Shown: piece after piece, positions 15,655 through 24,810 of the stretch
Layout of the letters: the number at the start of each line of letters is the position of its first letter
Position numbering within the stretch: position 1 is the stretch's first letter
Assembly: GCF_001905145.1 (NCBI RefSeq)
Contig: NZ_LWLB01000034.1
Location: 186,001-250,000, forward strand
DNA length: 64,000 nt
Origin: Nocardiopsis sp. TSRI0078
Lineage (GTDB): Bacteria > Actinomycetota > Actinomycetes > Streptosporangiales > Streptosporangiaceae
Direction of reading: 5' to 3'
The notes under the pieces: model-generated
Seen by the model: only the letters and a program-made list of their open reading frames with translations
Told to the model about the DNA's origin: nothing
The model's database searches: none
Program-made: the position numbers and the translations under genes

Positions 15655-18600
15655 GTGTACCTGAAGAACCTGACGCTGCGCGGCTTCAAGTCGTTCGCGT
15701 CGGCCACCACCCTGCGCTTCGAGCCGGGGATCACCTGTGTGGTCGGTCCCAACGGCTCGGGCAAGTCCAACGTCGTCGACGCCTTGTCCTGGGTGATGGG
15801 GGAGCAGGGGGCCAAGTCCCTGCGGGGCGGCAAGATGGAGGACGTCATCTTCGCGGGCACCTCCACCCGCCAGGCGCTGGGCCGCGCCGAGGTCAGCCTC
15901 ACCATCGACAACACCGACGGCGCCCTGCCCATCGACTACACCGAGGTCACCATCCGGCGGACCATGTTCCGCAACGGCGGCTCGGAGTACGCCATCAACG
16001 GCGACACCTGCCGCCTCCTCGACATCCAGGACCTGCTCAGCGACTCCGGCATCGGCCGCGAGATGCACGTCATCGTCGGCCAGGGGCAGCTGGACACCGT
16101 CCTGCACGCCGGCCCCGAGGAGCGCCGTGCCCTCATCGAGGAGGCCGCGGGCATCCTCAAGCACCGCAAGCGCAAAGAGAAGGCGATCCGCAAGCTCAAC
16201 GCGATGCAGGGCAACCTGGACCGGGTCACCGACCTCACCGCCGAGCTGCGCCGCCAGCTCAAGCCCCTGGGCAGGCAGGCCGAGCTCGCGCGCCGGGCCG
16301 CCGTCATCCAGGCCGACCTGCGCGACGCCCGCCTGCGCCTGCTCGCCGACGACATCACCACCCTCACCGAGCAGCTGGCCAAGGAGGAGGCGGACGAGAA
16401 GGAGGTCCTCGCCCGCCGCGCGTCCGCCGAGGCCGCCCTCACCCAGGCCCAGGAGCGCGAGACCGAGCTGGAGGCGCAGTCCGCCGCCGCGGCCCCCGCC
16501 CTGGCCCGGGCGCTGGAGACCTACCACGCCCTGTCCCGCCTCACCGAGCGCCTGGACGCCGTGCGCGGACTCGCCAGCGAGCGCCACCGCAACCTGGCCT
16601 CCGTCGACGACGAGCCCGTGCACCGCCGCGACCCCGAGGAACTGGAGATGGAGGCCGAGGAGGCCGCGGCCCAGGAGGAGGAGCTCCTCACCCGGCTGGA
16701 GGAGGCCCGGGAGGTCCTGGAGTCCGCCGTCACCGAGCGCGCCGCCGCCGAGGACGCCCTGCACCGCGAGGAGAAGCGGCTGGAGGCCGCCGCCCGCGCC
16801 TCCGCGGAGCGCCGTGAGGGCATCGTGCGGCTGTCCGCGCGGGTGGAGAGCCTGCGCGGCCGCCTGGCCTCCAGCGAGGCCGAGATCACCCGCCTGGAGG
16901 AGTCGGCCCGGCAGGCCGCCGAGCGCGCCGAACAGGCCCAGGCCGAGTACGAGATGGCCGCCGAGGAGTCCGCCGGACTCGACGAGGGCGACGCCGAGCT
17001 CGACTCCGCCCAGGAGCGCGCGGCCCTCCGGCTCTCCGAGGCCGACGCCGAGCTCAACCGCCTGCGCGACGCCGAGCGCACCGCCGAGGGCGAGCGCGCC
17101 GCGCTCGCCGCCCGCAAGGAGGCCCTGGAGATGGGCCTGGCGCACAAGGACGGCGCCGACACCCTCCTGGGCGCCGACCTGCCCGGGATGCTCGGCAGCC
17201 TCGCCGCGCTCGTCCAGGTCGAGTCGGGCCGGGAGACCGCCGTGGCCTCCGCCTTTGGCGCCGCCGCGGGAGCGGTCGCCGTCGGCGACATCGACACCGC
17301 CGTGGCCGCGCTGGACCTGCTCAGGTCCGAGGACGCGGGCCGGGCCGGGATCGTCATCGCCCAGGCCGTTCCCGCCGTGCCCCGCCAGGAGTGGCCCGAG
17401 CTGCCCGCCGGCGCCCGCTACGCCGTCGACGCCGTCGTCGCCCCCGAACACCTGCGCGGCGCGGTCACCGCCCTGCTGGACCGCACCGCCCTGGTCTCCG
17501 GCGCGGTCGCCGCCCGCGACCTCGTCGACAAGGTCCCCGGCGTGCGCGCCGTCACCCCCGAGGGCGACGTGTTCGCCGCGGAGCTGGTCCACGGCGGTTC
17601 GGCCGGAGCTCCCAGCCTGCTGGAGGTGCAGGCGGCCGTGGACGAGGCGGGCGAGAGGCTGGAGGCGGCCGCCGAGAACGCCGACCGGATCGCCGCCGAA
17701 CTGGAGGAGCGCAAGCGCGAGCGCGCCGCCCTGGCCGCCGAGGTGGAGGAGCTCACCGCGCGCCGCCGCCAGGGCGACCGCAAGCGCAACGAGTCCGCGC
17801 AGCGGCTCGGCAAGCTCGGCGGCCAGGCCCGCTCCGCCGAGGCCGAGTCCGAGCGGTACGCGGCCGCCGCGGCCAAGGCCGCGGCCGCGCGCGGGGAGGA
17901 GGCCGACAGGCTGGCCCGCCTGGAGGAGGAGCTGGCCGAGGCCGAGGAGATGACCGCCTCCATCGAGGAGGAGGCACCCGACGCCGACACCCGCGACGAG
18001 CTGGCCGCCCAGGCCTCGCGCGCCCGGGCCACCGAGATGGAGCGCCGTCTGGCGGTGCGCACCGCGGAGGAGAGGGCCCGCTCGATCGCCGGCCGCGCCG
18101 AGCAGCTGCGCGCCCAGGCCTTCGAGGAGCGGCGTGCCGTGGAGCGCGCGGCCGAGCGCCGCCGCACCCGCGCCGCGCAGGCCGTCGTCGCCGGGGCCGT
18201 CGCCGAGAGCGCCCGCCTGGCACTGGAGCGGATCGCGGTGTCCCAGGCCGCCGCCGAGTCCGAACGGGCCGCCGCCGAGGCGGAGAAGGAGACGCGCGAC
18301 GCCGAGCTCAAGGCGGTGCGCGCCCGGGTACGCGAGCTGTCCGTGGAGCTGGAGAAGCTGACCAGTTCGGCGCACAGCGGCGAGGTGGCCCGTGCCGAGC
18401 GGCGCATGCGCCTGGAGCAGCTGGAGACCAAGGCGCTGGAGGAGATGGGTGTGGACGTGCCCACCCTCGTCGCCGAGTACGGGCCCCGGGTGCCCGTGCC
18501 CCCGCCCGCCGACGCGGGGGAGGACGCGGTCCCGCTGCCGTACGTGCGCGAGGTGCAGGCCAAGCGGGCCCGGTCGGCCGAGCGCCAGCTCAACCAGCTC

Positions 18601-19200
18601 GGCAAGATCAACCCGCTCGCGCTGGAGGAGTTCGCGGCCCTGGAGGAGCGGCACGCGTTCCTCAACGCCCAGTTGGAGGACCTGAAGAAGACCCGCCGGG
18701 ACCTGATGGACATCGTCCAGGAGGTCGACGCCCGGGTGCAGGAGGTCTTCTCCGCCGCCTACCTGGACGTGGAGCGCGAGTTCGCGGCGATCTTCGGGCG
18801 GCTGTTCCCCGGAGGGGAGGGGCGTCTGCTGCTCACCTCGCCCGAGGACATGCTGACCACCGGCATCGAGGTGGAGGCGCGCCCGCCCGGCAAGAAGGTC
18901 AAGCGGCTGTCGCTGCTCTCCGGCGGCGAGCGGTCCCTGACCGCGGTGGCCTTCCTGGCGGCGATCTTCAAGGCCCGCCCGTCCCCGTTCTACGTGATGG
19001 ACGAGGTCGAGGCGGCCCTGGACGACACCAACCTGCAGCGGCTGCTGGTGATCTTCGAGGAGCTGCGCGCCTCCTCTCAGCTGATCGTGATCACCCACCA
19101 GAAGCGCACGATGGAGGCGGCCGACGCGCTGTACGGCGTGACCATGCAGGGCGACGGCATCTCCCAGGTGATCAGCCAGAAGCTCGAACGCCCCGCCTGA
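15655..19200 (+). CDS. smc: Chromosome segregation protein SMC
   Basis: An SMC protein of 1181 residues, the core ATPase of condensin that organises and segregates chromosomes with ScpA and ScpB. The N-terminal head has Walker A GPNGSGKS (31-38), followed by a long coiled-coil arm (about 165-500), the hinge (about 510-650, with MLGSLAALVQVESG and PAVPRQEWPELP), the return arm, and the C-terminal head with LSLLSGGERSL and Walker B FYVMDEVEAALDD, then ITHQKRTME. I prefer GTG 15655 (MYLKNLTLRGFKSF) to the GTG two codons earlier, since GGGAGG lies five bases upstream and the N-terminus then matches the family. In related genomes ftsY follows directly; here a protease and BtuFC lie between. Confidence 0.97.
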   Translation: MYLKNLTLRGFKSFASATTLRFEPGITCVVGPNGSGKSNVVDALSWVMGEQGAKSLRGGKMEDVIFAGTSTRQALGRAEVSLTIDNTDGALPIDYTEVTIRRTMFRNGGSEYAINGDTCRLLDIQDLLSDSGIGREMHVIVGQGQLDTVLHAGPEERRALIEEAAGILKHRKRKEKAIRKLNAMQGNLDRVTDLTAELRRQLKPLGRQAELARRAAVIQADLRDARLRLLADDITTLTEQLAKEEADEKEVLARRASAEAALTQAQERETELEAQSAAAAPALARALETYHALSRLTERLDAVRGLASERHRNLASVDDEPVHRRDPEELEMEAEEAAAQEEELLTRLEEAREVLESAVTERAAAEDALHREEKRLEAAARASAERREGIVRLSARVESLRGRLASSEAEITRLEESARQAAERAEQAQAEYEMAAEESAGLDEGDAELDSAQERAALRLSEADAELNRLRDAERTAEGERAALAARKEALEMGLAHKDGADTLLGADLPGMLGSLAALVQVESGRETAVASAFGAAAGAVAVGDIDTAVAALDLLRSEDAGRAGIVIAQAVPAVPRQEWPELPAGARYAVDAVVAPEHLRGAVTALLDRTALVSGAVAARDLVDKVPGVRAVTPEGDVFAAELVHGGSAGAPSLLEVQAAVDEAGERLEAAAENADRIAAELEERKRERAALAAEVEELTARRRQGDRKRNESAQRLGKLGGQARSAEAESERYAAAAAKAAAARGEEADRLARLEEELAEAEEMTASIEEEAPDADTRDELAAQASRARATEMERRLAVRTAEERARSIAGRAEQLRAQAFEERRAVERAAERRRTRAAQAVVAGAVAESARLALERIAVSQAAAESERAAAEAEKETRDAELKAVRARVRELSVELEKLTSSAHSGEVARAERRMRLEQLETKALEEMGVDVPTLVAEYGPRVPVPPPADAGEDAVPLPYVREVQAKRARSAERQLNQLGKINPLALEEFAALEERHAFLNAQLEDLKKTRRDLMDIVQEVDARVQEVFSAAYLDVEREFAAIFGRLFPGGEGRLLLTSPEDMLTTGIEVEARPPGKKVKRLSLLSGGERSLTAVAFLAAIFKARPSPFYVMDEVEAALDDTNLQRLLVIFEELRASSQLIVITHQKRTMEAADALYGVTMQGDGISQVISQKLERPA

Positions 19201-19232
19201 GGGCCGGGTCCGGCCGTGCGCCCGGCACACGG

Positions 19233-19269
19233 CCGGGGCCGCCCTCCCCCTCGGGAAGAGCGGCCCCGG
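19233..19269 (+). terminator. Terminator of smc
   Basis: A 10-bp GC stem (CCGGGGCCGC at 19233-19242 with GCGGCCCCGG at 19260-19269) with a 17-base loop lies 33 bases after the smc stop codon. Confidence 0.65.
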
Positions 19270-19276
19270 TGCTGTG

Positions 19277-19339
19277 CCCCTTCGGACCTCCGCTTCGCCT
19301 CGGCCCGTGTTCGGGCGTCCGAAGAACGGGAACCTTCGG
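19277..19339 (-). repeat. Palindromic REP-like element, copy 1
   Basis: This 63-base segment, read on the reverse strand, aligns over nearly its whole length with 24811-24873 (shared blocks include the CCTTCGG end, GCCCGTGT and CTCCGCT read on the forward strand). It also forms an inverted pair with copy 2 at 19398-19445: GTTCGGGCGTCC (19309-19320) is the exact reverse complement of 19400-19411, and CTCCGCT pairs with AGCGGAG. It lies between the convergent ends of smc and the protease gene. Confidence 0.65.
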
Positions 19340-19397
19340 ACCCTCCGGTGTGACGGCTCGTTCCTCGCAGTCCCACCTACGCATCCTCCAGAACCCC

Positions 19398-19445
19398 GTG
19401 GACGCCCGAACCAGCCCCCTTGGAGCGGAGCCCAAGAGGCAGGGC
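19398..19445 (+). repeat. Palindromic REP-like element, copy 2 (partial)
   Basis: The forward-strand run GGACGCCCGAAC, then GGAGCGGAGCCCAAGAGG, matches the element at 24811-24873 and is inverted relative to copy 1. The two copies could fold into one long interrupted hairpin. It abuts the stop codon of the protease gene, so it may also serve as that gene's terminator. Confidence 0.6.
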
Positions 19446-22097
19446 TCAGCCGCGTGCGATGGTGATCACCGGGGAGGTCCAGGTCTCCCAGTGCTCGGGG
19501 TTGTCCGGGTCGCCGAGCGCCTTGAGCGCGCGGACCTCCAGGCGGTAGTCGCCGTCCTTGACGGGCTTGATCTTGTCGTGCCTGTCCACGACCGTGCCGT
19601 CCCACGGGTAGCTGAAGAACGACGTCCCGGTCGCGTTGCGGTTCACGTGGTCCACGGACACGGCGACGTTGCGGTGCGGGTGCACCGGGCGTCCGGTGCG
19701 CTCGTTGATGACGACCATCTCCAGCTTGGTGACGTGGTGGTCGAAGTGCGCGATGACGTACGGGACGTCCGGCAGGCCGTCGACCCACTCCATCGTGTAG
19801 GTGGCGCCGTCGGGCTGGTTCTCGAACGTGCCGCCGTCGGCGCTCGCGCACTCCAGGCCGGAGAAGGCGCCGCAGTCGGTGATCTTGGTCAGCCACGGCA
19901 GTTCGAACGTGTTGCCGTCGCCGTCGGTGACCGGGGTCATCGCCTCGATCTCCTGGTAGTCCCCGTTGTAGGCGGCGTACGGGACGCGGTAGGTCTCGCC
20001 GTCCGTCTCGGCCACGGTGACGTAACCGCCGTAGATCATCCGGTCGTAGTCCTGGGCGGGCGGGGTGACCGTCACCCGGACCTCGGCCGACGCGCCGGGG
20101 GCCAGGGTCACCTCGCCGGTGTCGAAGGACACCTCGGCGGTGCCGTCGTTGTAGCCGGGCGAGAAGGTGCTGCCGTGGGTGCCCAGGGCGCCCTCGTGGC
20201 CCAGCTCGTACGTGGCCTCCTCGTCACCGTCGTTGGTGATGGTGACCGTCTTGGTCACGGTGTCCTGGGTGGCGCCCAGGGACAGCTTGCCGGGGGTCAC
20301 GGTCGTGGTGGCCAGCGCCGCGCCGGGCACGTCCAGCATGCCCGCGCCCTGCCGGTGCACGTTGTCCAGGTAGCCCAGGTCGGGGTTGCCCCACCAGGCC
20401 TTGGGGTCGGCGCTGTTCTGCAGGACGTCGCGCACCTCGTGCGCCCCCAGGTCGGGCCTGGCCTGCAGCAGCAGCGCGACGCCGCCCGCCACGTGCGGGG
20501 AGGACATCGAGGTGCCGCTGATGGTGGCGTAGCTTCCCTTGGCCACGGGGTAGGTGGAGTTGATCAGACCGCCCGGGGCGCCGATGTCCGGCTTCAGGGT
20601 CAGGTCGGGGGAGAGGCCGAAGGAGCTGAAGGAGCTGATCAGGCCGCCGGTCGGGTTGGGCACGGTGGTGCTCTCGCCGGTCCAGGACAGGGTGACGGTC
20701 TCCCCGCCCTCCAGGAGCTCCCGGAGGTGGGCGCCGGAGGCGGCGGAGATCCCGATGGCGAACGCGCCCTGGTCGACGATGCCGCCGCCCGCGAACATGC
20801 CCGCGACGTTGTTGTACATGACCACGCCGGTGGCACCCGCGGCCAGGGCGGTCTCGTACTTCTCGGCGAAGGTGCACTCGCCGCGCACCATCAGCGCGGT
20901 CCTGCCCTCGGGGTCGCCTTCGAGCCCGTCGCCCAGGGACGTGCAGCCCCGCCCGATCCAGACGAGCTCGTCGGTCTCCCCGGAGGTGGGCGGAGGCGCG
21001 GCCTCGCCCATCTCCATGTAGGCGAGGACCTCGCCGCTGGGGTTGGCGGTCACGGACGCGGCCTGGATGTGGGTGTTGTCGAAGGAGGCGACGCCGATGA
21101 CGTCCTCGCCCAGGCCGGGGGCGCCCGCGGAGTACAGGCCGGTGTCGCCCTCGTTGCCGATGGAGGCGACCACGACCATGCCCTCGTCGACCAGGTTGTC
21201 CGAGGCGACCGCGGTGGGGTACTGCGGCCAGGAGTGGGCGGAGCCGATGCTCATGTTGAGCACGTCCATGCCGTCGTCCAGAGCCTGCTCCATGGCGGCG
21301 ATCATGATGTCGGAGGTGGTGGAGCCGTTGCAGCCGAACACCTTGTAGGCGCCGAACTCCACGTCGGGGGCCACGCCGGTGACCTCGCCCTCGGCACCCA
21401 CGATCCCGGCCACGTGGGTTCCGTGGCCGTGGCAGTCCTGCGGGTCGTCGTCGGGCACGGGCACGGAGTCCGGGACGCCCGCGTTGAAGTCGTCCCCGAC
21501 GAAGTCGTGGCCGGTGACCACGCGCTCGTTGGGGAAGCCGCCGCCGCCCAGGTCGGGGTGGGTGTAGTCGATACCGGTGTCCATGACGGCCACGCGCAGG
21601 CCCTCACCGGTCAGGCCCAGTTCGTTCTGCGCGGTGTCGGCCCCGGTCATGGGCAGCGCGGTGTCCAGGTCGGGGGCGCTGTCGTCGGTCTCGGGGATCT
21701 GGTAGTTGACGACGGGGTAGATGGCGTTGACGCCGGGGATCTCCCGGGCCGTGCCCACCTGCGCGTCGTCCATCTCCACGGAGAGGCCGTTCCAGAGGTC
21801 CGCGAACGAGTGCCGTTCGTCGTACTCCAGGCCGTACTCCTCGGCCTCGGCCCGGAACTCCTCCTGCTCGCTTTCGACCTTGGCCGAGGAGGAGCCCTCG
21901 GTGGTGGGCGGGCTCTCGAGTTCGATGAACCACAGGCCGCTGGCCTGGTGGGTCAGTTCGCCGTTCTCGGCGGTGGGGGCGGGGTGCAGGGGGGCGAGCT
22001 CTGAGATCTCGTCGGCGCTTGCCGGTGTGGCCGCGACCAGACCCGCGACGAGTGTCAACCCGGCGAGCGGTGCCAGGCGCGTTCGGTGGGGTACCAC
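19446..22097 (-). CDS. Secreted subtilisin-like serine protease (S8) with PA domain
   Basis: An 883-residue exported peptidase. A signal peptide (about 1-28, ending TPASA) is followed by an I9-type propeptide (about 45-130), then the S8 catalytic domain with the full triad: D173 (AVMDTGIDYTHPD), H225 (CHGHGTHVAGI) and S530 (ISGTSMSSPHVAGG). A PA domain is inserted at about 345-475, and beta-sandwich domains of the Fn3-like type found in S8 C5a-peptidase relatives fill the C-terminus. GTG 22097 is chosen because it directly precedes the signal peptide, although its GAAGGGA site is about 13 bases away. It probably has its own promoter (22235-22263). Substrate unknown; likely degrades extracellular protein. 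It lies in an accessory insertion between smc and ftsY. Confidence 0.94.
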   Translation of the reverse strand: MVPHRTRLAPLAGLTLVAGLVAATPASADEISELAPLHPAPTAENGELTHQASGLWFIELESPPTTEGSSSAKVESEQEEFRAEAEEYGLEYDERHSFADLWNGLSVEMDDAQVGTAREIPGVNAIYPVVNYQIPETDDSAPDLDTALPMTGADTAQNELGLTGEGLRVAVMDTGIDYTHPDLGGGGFPNERVVTGHDFVGDDFNAGVPDSVPVPDDDPQDCHGHGTHVAGIVGAEGEVTGVAPDVEFGAYKVFGCNGSTTSDIMIAAMEQALDDGMDVLNMSIGSAHSWPQYPTAVASDNLVDEGMVVVASIGNEGDTGLYSAGAPGLGEDVIGVASFDNTHIQAASVTANPSGEVLAYMEMGEAAPPPTSGETDELVWIGRGCTSLGDGLEGDPEGRTALMVRGECTFAEKYETALAAGATGVVMYNNVAGMFAGGGIVDQGAFAIGISAASGAHLRELLEGGETVTLSWTGESTTVPNPTGGLISSFSSFGLSPDLTLKPDIGAPGGLINSTYPVAKGSYATISGTSMSSPHVAGGVALLLQARPDLGAHEVRDVLQNSADPKAWWGNPDLGYLDNVHRQGAGMLDVPGAALATTTVTPGKLSLGATQDTVTKTVTITNDGDEEATYELGHEGALGTHGSTFSPGYNDGTAEVSFDTGEVTLAPGASAEVRVTVTPPAQDYDRMIYGGYVTVAETDGETYRVPYAAYNGDYQEIEAMTPVTDGDGNTFELPWLTKITDCGAFSGLECASADGGTFENQPDGATYTMEWVDGLPDVPYVIAHFDHHVTKLEMVVINERTGRPVHPHRNVAVSVDHVNRNATGTSFFSYPWDGTVVDRHDKIKPVKDGDYRLEVRALKALGDPDNPEHWETWTSPVITIARG

Positions 22098-22483
22098 CTT
22101 GTCAACACATCCCTTCTCGGTGCACGCCGGAGGACACCGGGGGCGCGGGGTACCCCGCTGGGTACGTCTGTGGCGTTCAGGGGGATACGCCGCTTAATGT
22201 CCGTACTCGGTTAATCGGCGCGCATAGCAACGAGATCATTGCCGTGCGCCATGAAGGTGTCAATGTTCACCAAGACTCAATCTGGCCACATAGAGGGACA
22301 GGAGGTGCACTGTTTGTTATTTCTACACAAAAGCGGACAATATTCTCTTTCGTCTCTAAGGGGGCAAAAAGGAACCCCGGCGGAGTGCGCCGTTCTCCGC
22401 GCGAAACCACGGCCGTATCGGAGAAGGCGCAGGCCAGCGTAGCCCCGGGGCGCCCTCCGGAGCGCGCGGCGGGCCGAGTACGC
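22098..22483. other. Divergent AT-richer promoter region protease/btuF
   Basis: The region between the protease start and the cobalamin riboswitch is clearly less GC-rich than its flanks, especially 22195-22370. It must hold promoters for both directions. On the forward strand TTGTTA (22314-22319) and CAATAT (22338-22343), 18 bases apart, are a plausible promoter for the riboswitch transcript. No coding frame is supported. Confidence 0.5.
22235..22263 (-). promoter_or_regulatory. Putative promoter of the S8 protease gene
   Basis: The reverse strand reads a perfect -35 TTGACA (22258-22263), a 17-base spacer and AATGAT (22235-22240, four of six matches to the -10 consensus). It would give a leader of about 130 bases before the protease start. 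Confidence 0.45.
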
Positions 22484-22640
22484 TGGAGGGACCGGGCCGC
22501 CCACGGGCGGCCCGACCGGTGTCGAGGGAGCGAAGTCCGGTACCGCGGCCACAACCGGCCGCCAACCCGGCGCTGTCCCGCAACTGTGACGCCCCGCCCG
22601 CGCGGGGACGAGCCAGGTCGCCTCCCCGACGCCGACGTCC
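22484..22640 (+). ncRNA. Cobalamin riboswitch
   Basis: The leader of the BtuF gene contains the conserved adenosylcobalamin-aptamer elements: GGCGCTGTCCCGCAACTGTG (22569-22588) and the B12 box AGCCAGGTCGCCT (22611-22623), with the expected GC hairpin between them (CCCCGC/GCGGGG). The 5' boundary is approximate. It should turn down btuFC when cobalamin is plentiful. The downstream hairpin at 22680-22709 suggests control of translation rather than of termination. Confidence 0.9.
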
Positions 22641-22679
22641 CCGTCCTCGTGGGAAGGACAGGCCGTCTCCACCGGGGCC

Positions 22680-22709
22680 GTGCTCCTTCCCCTGCCCGAA
22701 AAGGAGCAC
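22680..22709 (+). promoter_or_regulatory. Shine-Dalgarno-sequestering hairpin of the cobalamin riboswitch
   Basis: GTGCTCCTT (22680-22688) pairs perfectly over nine bases with AAGGAGCAC (22701-22709), loop of 12 bases. The right arm contains the AAGGAG ribosome-binding site of the gene that starts with GTG 22711. This is a textbook translational expression platform. Confidence 0.8.
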
Positions 22710-22710
22710 C

Positions 22711-23661
22711 GTGCGGACCGCACGCCATCTTCCCCTCGCCCTCCTCGGAACCGCACTCCTCCTGACCGCCTGCGGCGCGCAGGAGGGCGGCTCTCCCGAG
22801 TCCGACGCCGGCACGGGTGAGGGTGAGGGCGCCTTCCCCGTCACCGTCACCGACGCCACCGGCGAGGTCACCCTCGAGGAGGCGCCCGAGCGGATCGTCT
22901 CCCTGTCCGCCAGCCACACCGAGATGCTCTTCGCCATCGGCGCGGGCGACCAGGTCGAGGCCGTCGACGAGTACTCCACCTATCCGGAGGAGGCCCCCAC
23001 CACCTCGCTGAGCGGCTTCGAGCCCAACGTGGAGGCCATCGTCGAGCACGACCCCGACCTGGTCGTGCTCGCCCGCAGCGCCGAGGAGACCGCCTCCCAG
23101 CTGGAGACCGTGGGCGTCCCGACGCTGGTCCTGGACGCCGCCGTGGACCTGGAGGACACCTACGGCCAGATCCGCCTGCTCGGTGAGGCCACCGGCAACG
23201 CCGAGGAGGCCGACGCCGAGGCCGAGCGGGTCGAGAGCGAGTTCGACGCGATCGTCGAGAACGTGCGCGAACAGGTCGGCGACACCGAGCTGAGCTTCTA
23301 CCAGGAGCTGGACGAGACCTCCTACGCCGCCACCTCCGACACCTTCGTCGGCGACGTCTACGAGTCCTTCGGGCTGGTCAACATCGCCGACGCCGCCGAC
23401 GCGGACGGTGCCGCGGGCGGCTACCCGCAGCTGTCGCAGGAGTACATCGTCGAGGAGGACCCCGACCTGATCTTCCTCTCCTACGGCGACGACTCGACGG
23501 TCACCGAGGTCACCGAGCGCCCCGCCTTCGACACCGTCACCGCGGTGAGGAACGACGCCGTCTACCTGCTCGACGCCGACATCGCCTCCCGGTGGGGGCC
23601 GCGCGTGGTCGAGTTCGCCGACCTGATCGGCCAGGCCGTCATCGAGAACGCGGACAAGTAG
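22711..23661 (+). CDS. btuF: Cobalamin/cobamide-type ABC transporter substrate-binding lipoprotein
   Basis: A 316-residue class III periplasmic-binding-type lipoprotein. A signal peptide ends with lipobox LLTAC (Cys21), followed by an acidic linker and the two-lobed binding domain with the BtuF/FepB-type opening TVTDATGEVTLEEAPERIVSL and SASHTEMLFAIGAGDQV. The lobes are joined by a long helix near the middle. GTG 22711 is fixed by the adjacent AAGGAG and the signal peptide. The upstream cobalamin riboswitch indicates a cobalamin or cobinamide ligand rather than a siderophore. It overlaps functionally with the permease gene that begins one base after its stop codon. No ATPase gene follows. Confidence 0.88.
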   Translation: MRTARHLPLALLGTALLLTACGAQEGGSPESDAGTGEGEGAFPVTVTDATGEVTLEEAPERIVSLSASHTEMLFAIGAGDQVEAVDEYSTYPEEAPTTSLSGFEPNVEAIVEHDPDLVVLARSAEETASQLETVGVPTLVLDAAVDLEDTYGQIRLLGEATGNAEEADAEAERVESEFDAIVENVREQVGDTELSFYQELDETSYAATSDTFVGDVYESFGLVNIADAADADGAAGGYPQLSQEYIVEEDPDLIFLSYGDDSTVTEVTERPAFDTVTAVRNDAVYLLDADIASRWGPRVVEFADLIGQAVIENADK

Positions 23662-23662
23662 C

Positions 23663-24697
23663 GTGCGGGGCGCCGTCGGCCTTCCGGTCGCGTGGTTCGC
23701 GGGAGGACTGGCCGTGCTCGCCGCGGCCGTCCTCCTCGGCGTCTCCGCGGGCGCGGCCTCCCTCTCCGCGGTCGACATCGCCCGGCACCTGCTCAGCCTC
23801 CTGCCGCTCGACGTACGGTCGCCGCTGTCCGACCGGCAGGCGGCCCTGCTGGTGGAGCTGCGCCTGCCCCGCGTGGTGATGGGCGCGGTCGTGGGCGCCC
23901 TCCTGGCCACGGCGGGCGGCGCCTACCAGGGGGTGTTCCGCAACCCGCTGGCCGATCCCTACCTCCTGGGTGCCGCGTCCGGGGCGGGGCTCGGCGCCAC
24001 CATGGTCATCGTCTTCGGCCAGCAGTTCAGCGACTCCCCGCGCGCCCTGGTCCCCGCCGCGGCGTTCCTGGGCGCCCTGCTCGGTGTGGCGGCCGCCTAC
24101 CTGCTCGGCTCCACCGCCGGCGGGGGCGGTACCGCCTCGCTCGTCCTGGCGGGCGTGGCCGTCTCCTCGTTCCTGTCCGCCGCGCAGACCCTCGTCCAGC
24201 AGATGGGGGTGGACCAGCTCCAGCGCATCTTCGCCTGGCTGATGGGAGGGCTCGGCCGCGGCGGCTGGGACGACGTGCGGCTGATCGCCCCCTACGCGGT
24301 GGCCGGCCTCGTCGTGCTGCTGGCCAGCGGCTACCTGCTGGACATGCTCTCCCTTGGCGACGACAAGGCGGTCAGCCTGGGCCTGAACCCGGCCGCCGTG
24401 CGCATCGTGGTGATCAGCGCCGCGTCCCTGGCCACCGCCGCCGCGGTGTCGGTGAGCGGCCTGATCGGCTTCGTGGGGATCGTCGTCCCGCACATCGTGC
24501 GCCGCCTGGTGGGCTCCAGCTACCGGGCGATCCTGCCGGTCACCGTGCTCTTCGGCGGCGCCTTCCTGGTGCTGGTGGACATCGTCGCCCGAACCCTCAT
24601 CGCCCCCGCCGAACTGCCCATCGGCGTGGTCACCGCCTTCCTCGGCGCGCCCTTCTTCGTGCTCATCCTGCGCACCACGCGCCACCGAGGTATCTAG
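23663..24697 (+). CDS. btuC: Cobalamin-type ABC transporter permease
   Basis: A 344-residue permease of the FecCD/BtuC family with about ten transmembrane helices. Family signatures are LRLPRVVMGAVVGALLATAG, the GGAYQGVFRNPLADPYLLG loop and the cytoplasmic GLIGFVGIVVPHIVR coupling region that contacts the ATPase. It forms the membrane channel for the BtuF-bound ligand. GTG 23663 starts one base after the btuF stop codon, so translation is coupled and under the cobalamin riboswitch. The expected BtuD ATPase gene is missing; 24698-24943 contains no ATP-binding motif. The protein probably uses an ATPase encoded elsewhere. Confidence 0.92.
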   Translation: MRGAVGLPVAWFAGGLAVLAAAVLLGVSAGAASLSAVDIARHLLSLLPLDVRSPLSDRQAALLVELRLPRVVMGAVVGALLATAGGAYQGVFRNPLADPYLLGAASGAGLGATMVIVFGQQFSDSPRALVPAAAFLGALLGVAAAYLLGSTAGGGGTASLVLAGVAVSSFLSAAQTLVQQMGVDQLQRIFAWLMGGLGRGGWDDVRLIAPYAVAGLVVLLASGYLLDMLSLGDDKAVSLGLNPAAVRIVVISAASLATAAAVSVSGLIGFVGIVVPHIVRRLVGSSYRAILPVTVLFGGAFLVLVDIVARTLIAPAELPIGVVTAFLGAPFFVLILRTTRHRGI

Positions 24698-24810
24698 GAC
24701 CCATGTGACGGATGCCTTGCTCGACGCCTGGGGGTGTGGTTCGGGCGCCGACAGGGTGCTGGAGGCGTCGGACGGGCCGCCGGCGACGAAGGGTCCAGGC
24801 ACGGGAGGCG

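Noticed and set aside
15223..19896. Very long reverse-strand reading frame opposite smc
   Set aside because: It is the complement of smc codons with G/C-biased third positions; composition is not protein-like and smc is certain.
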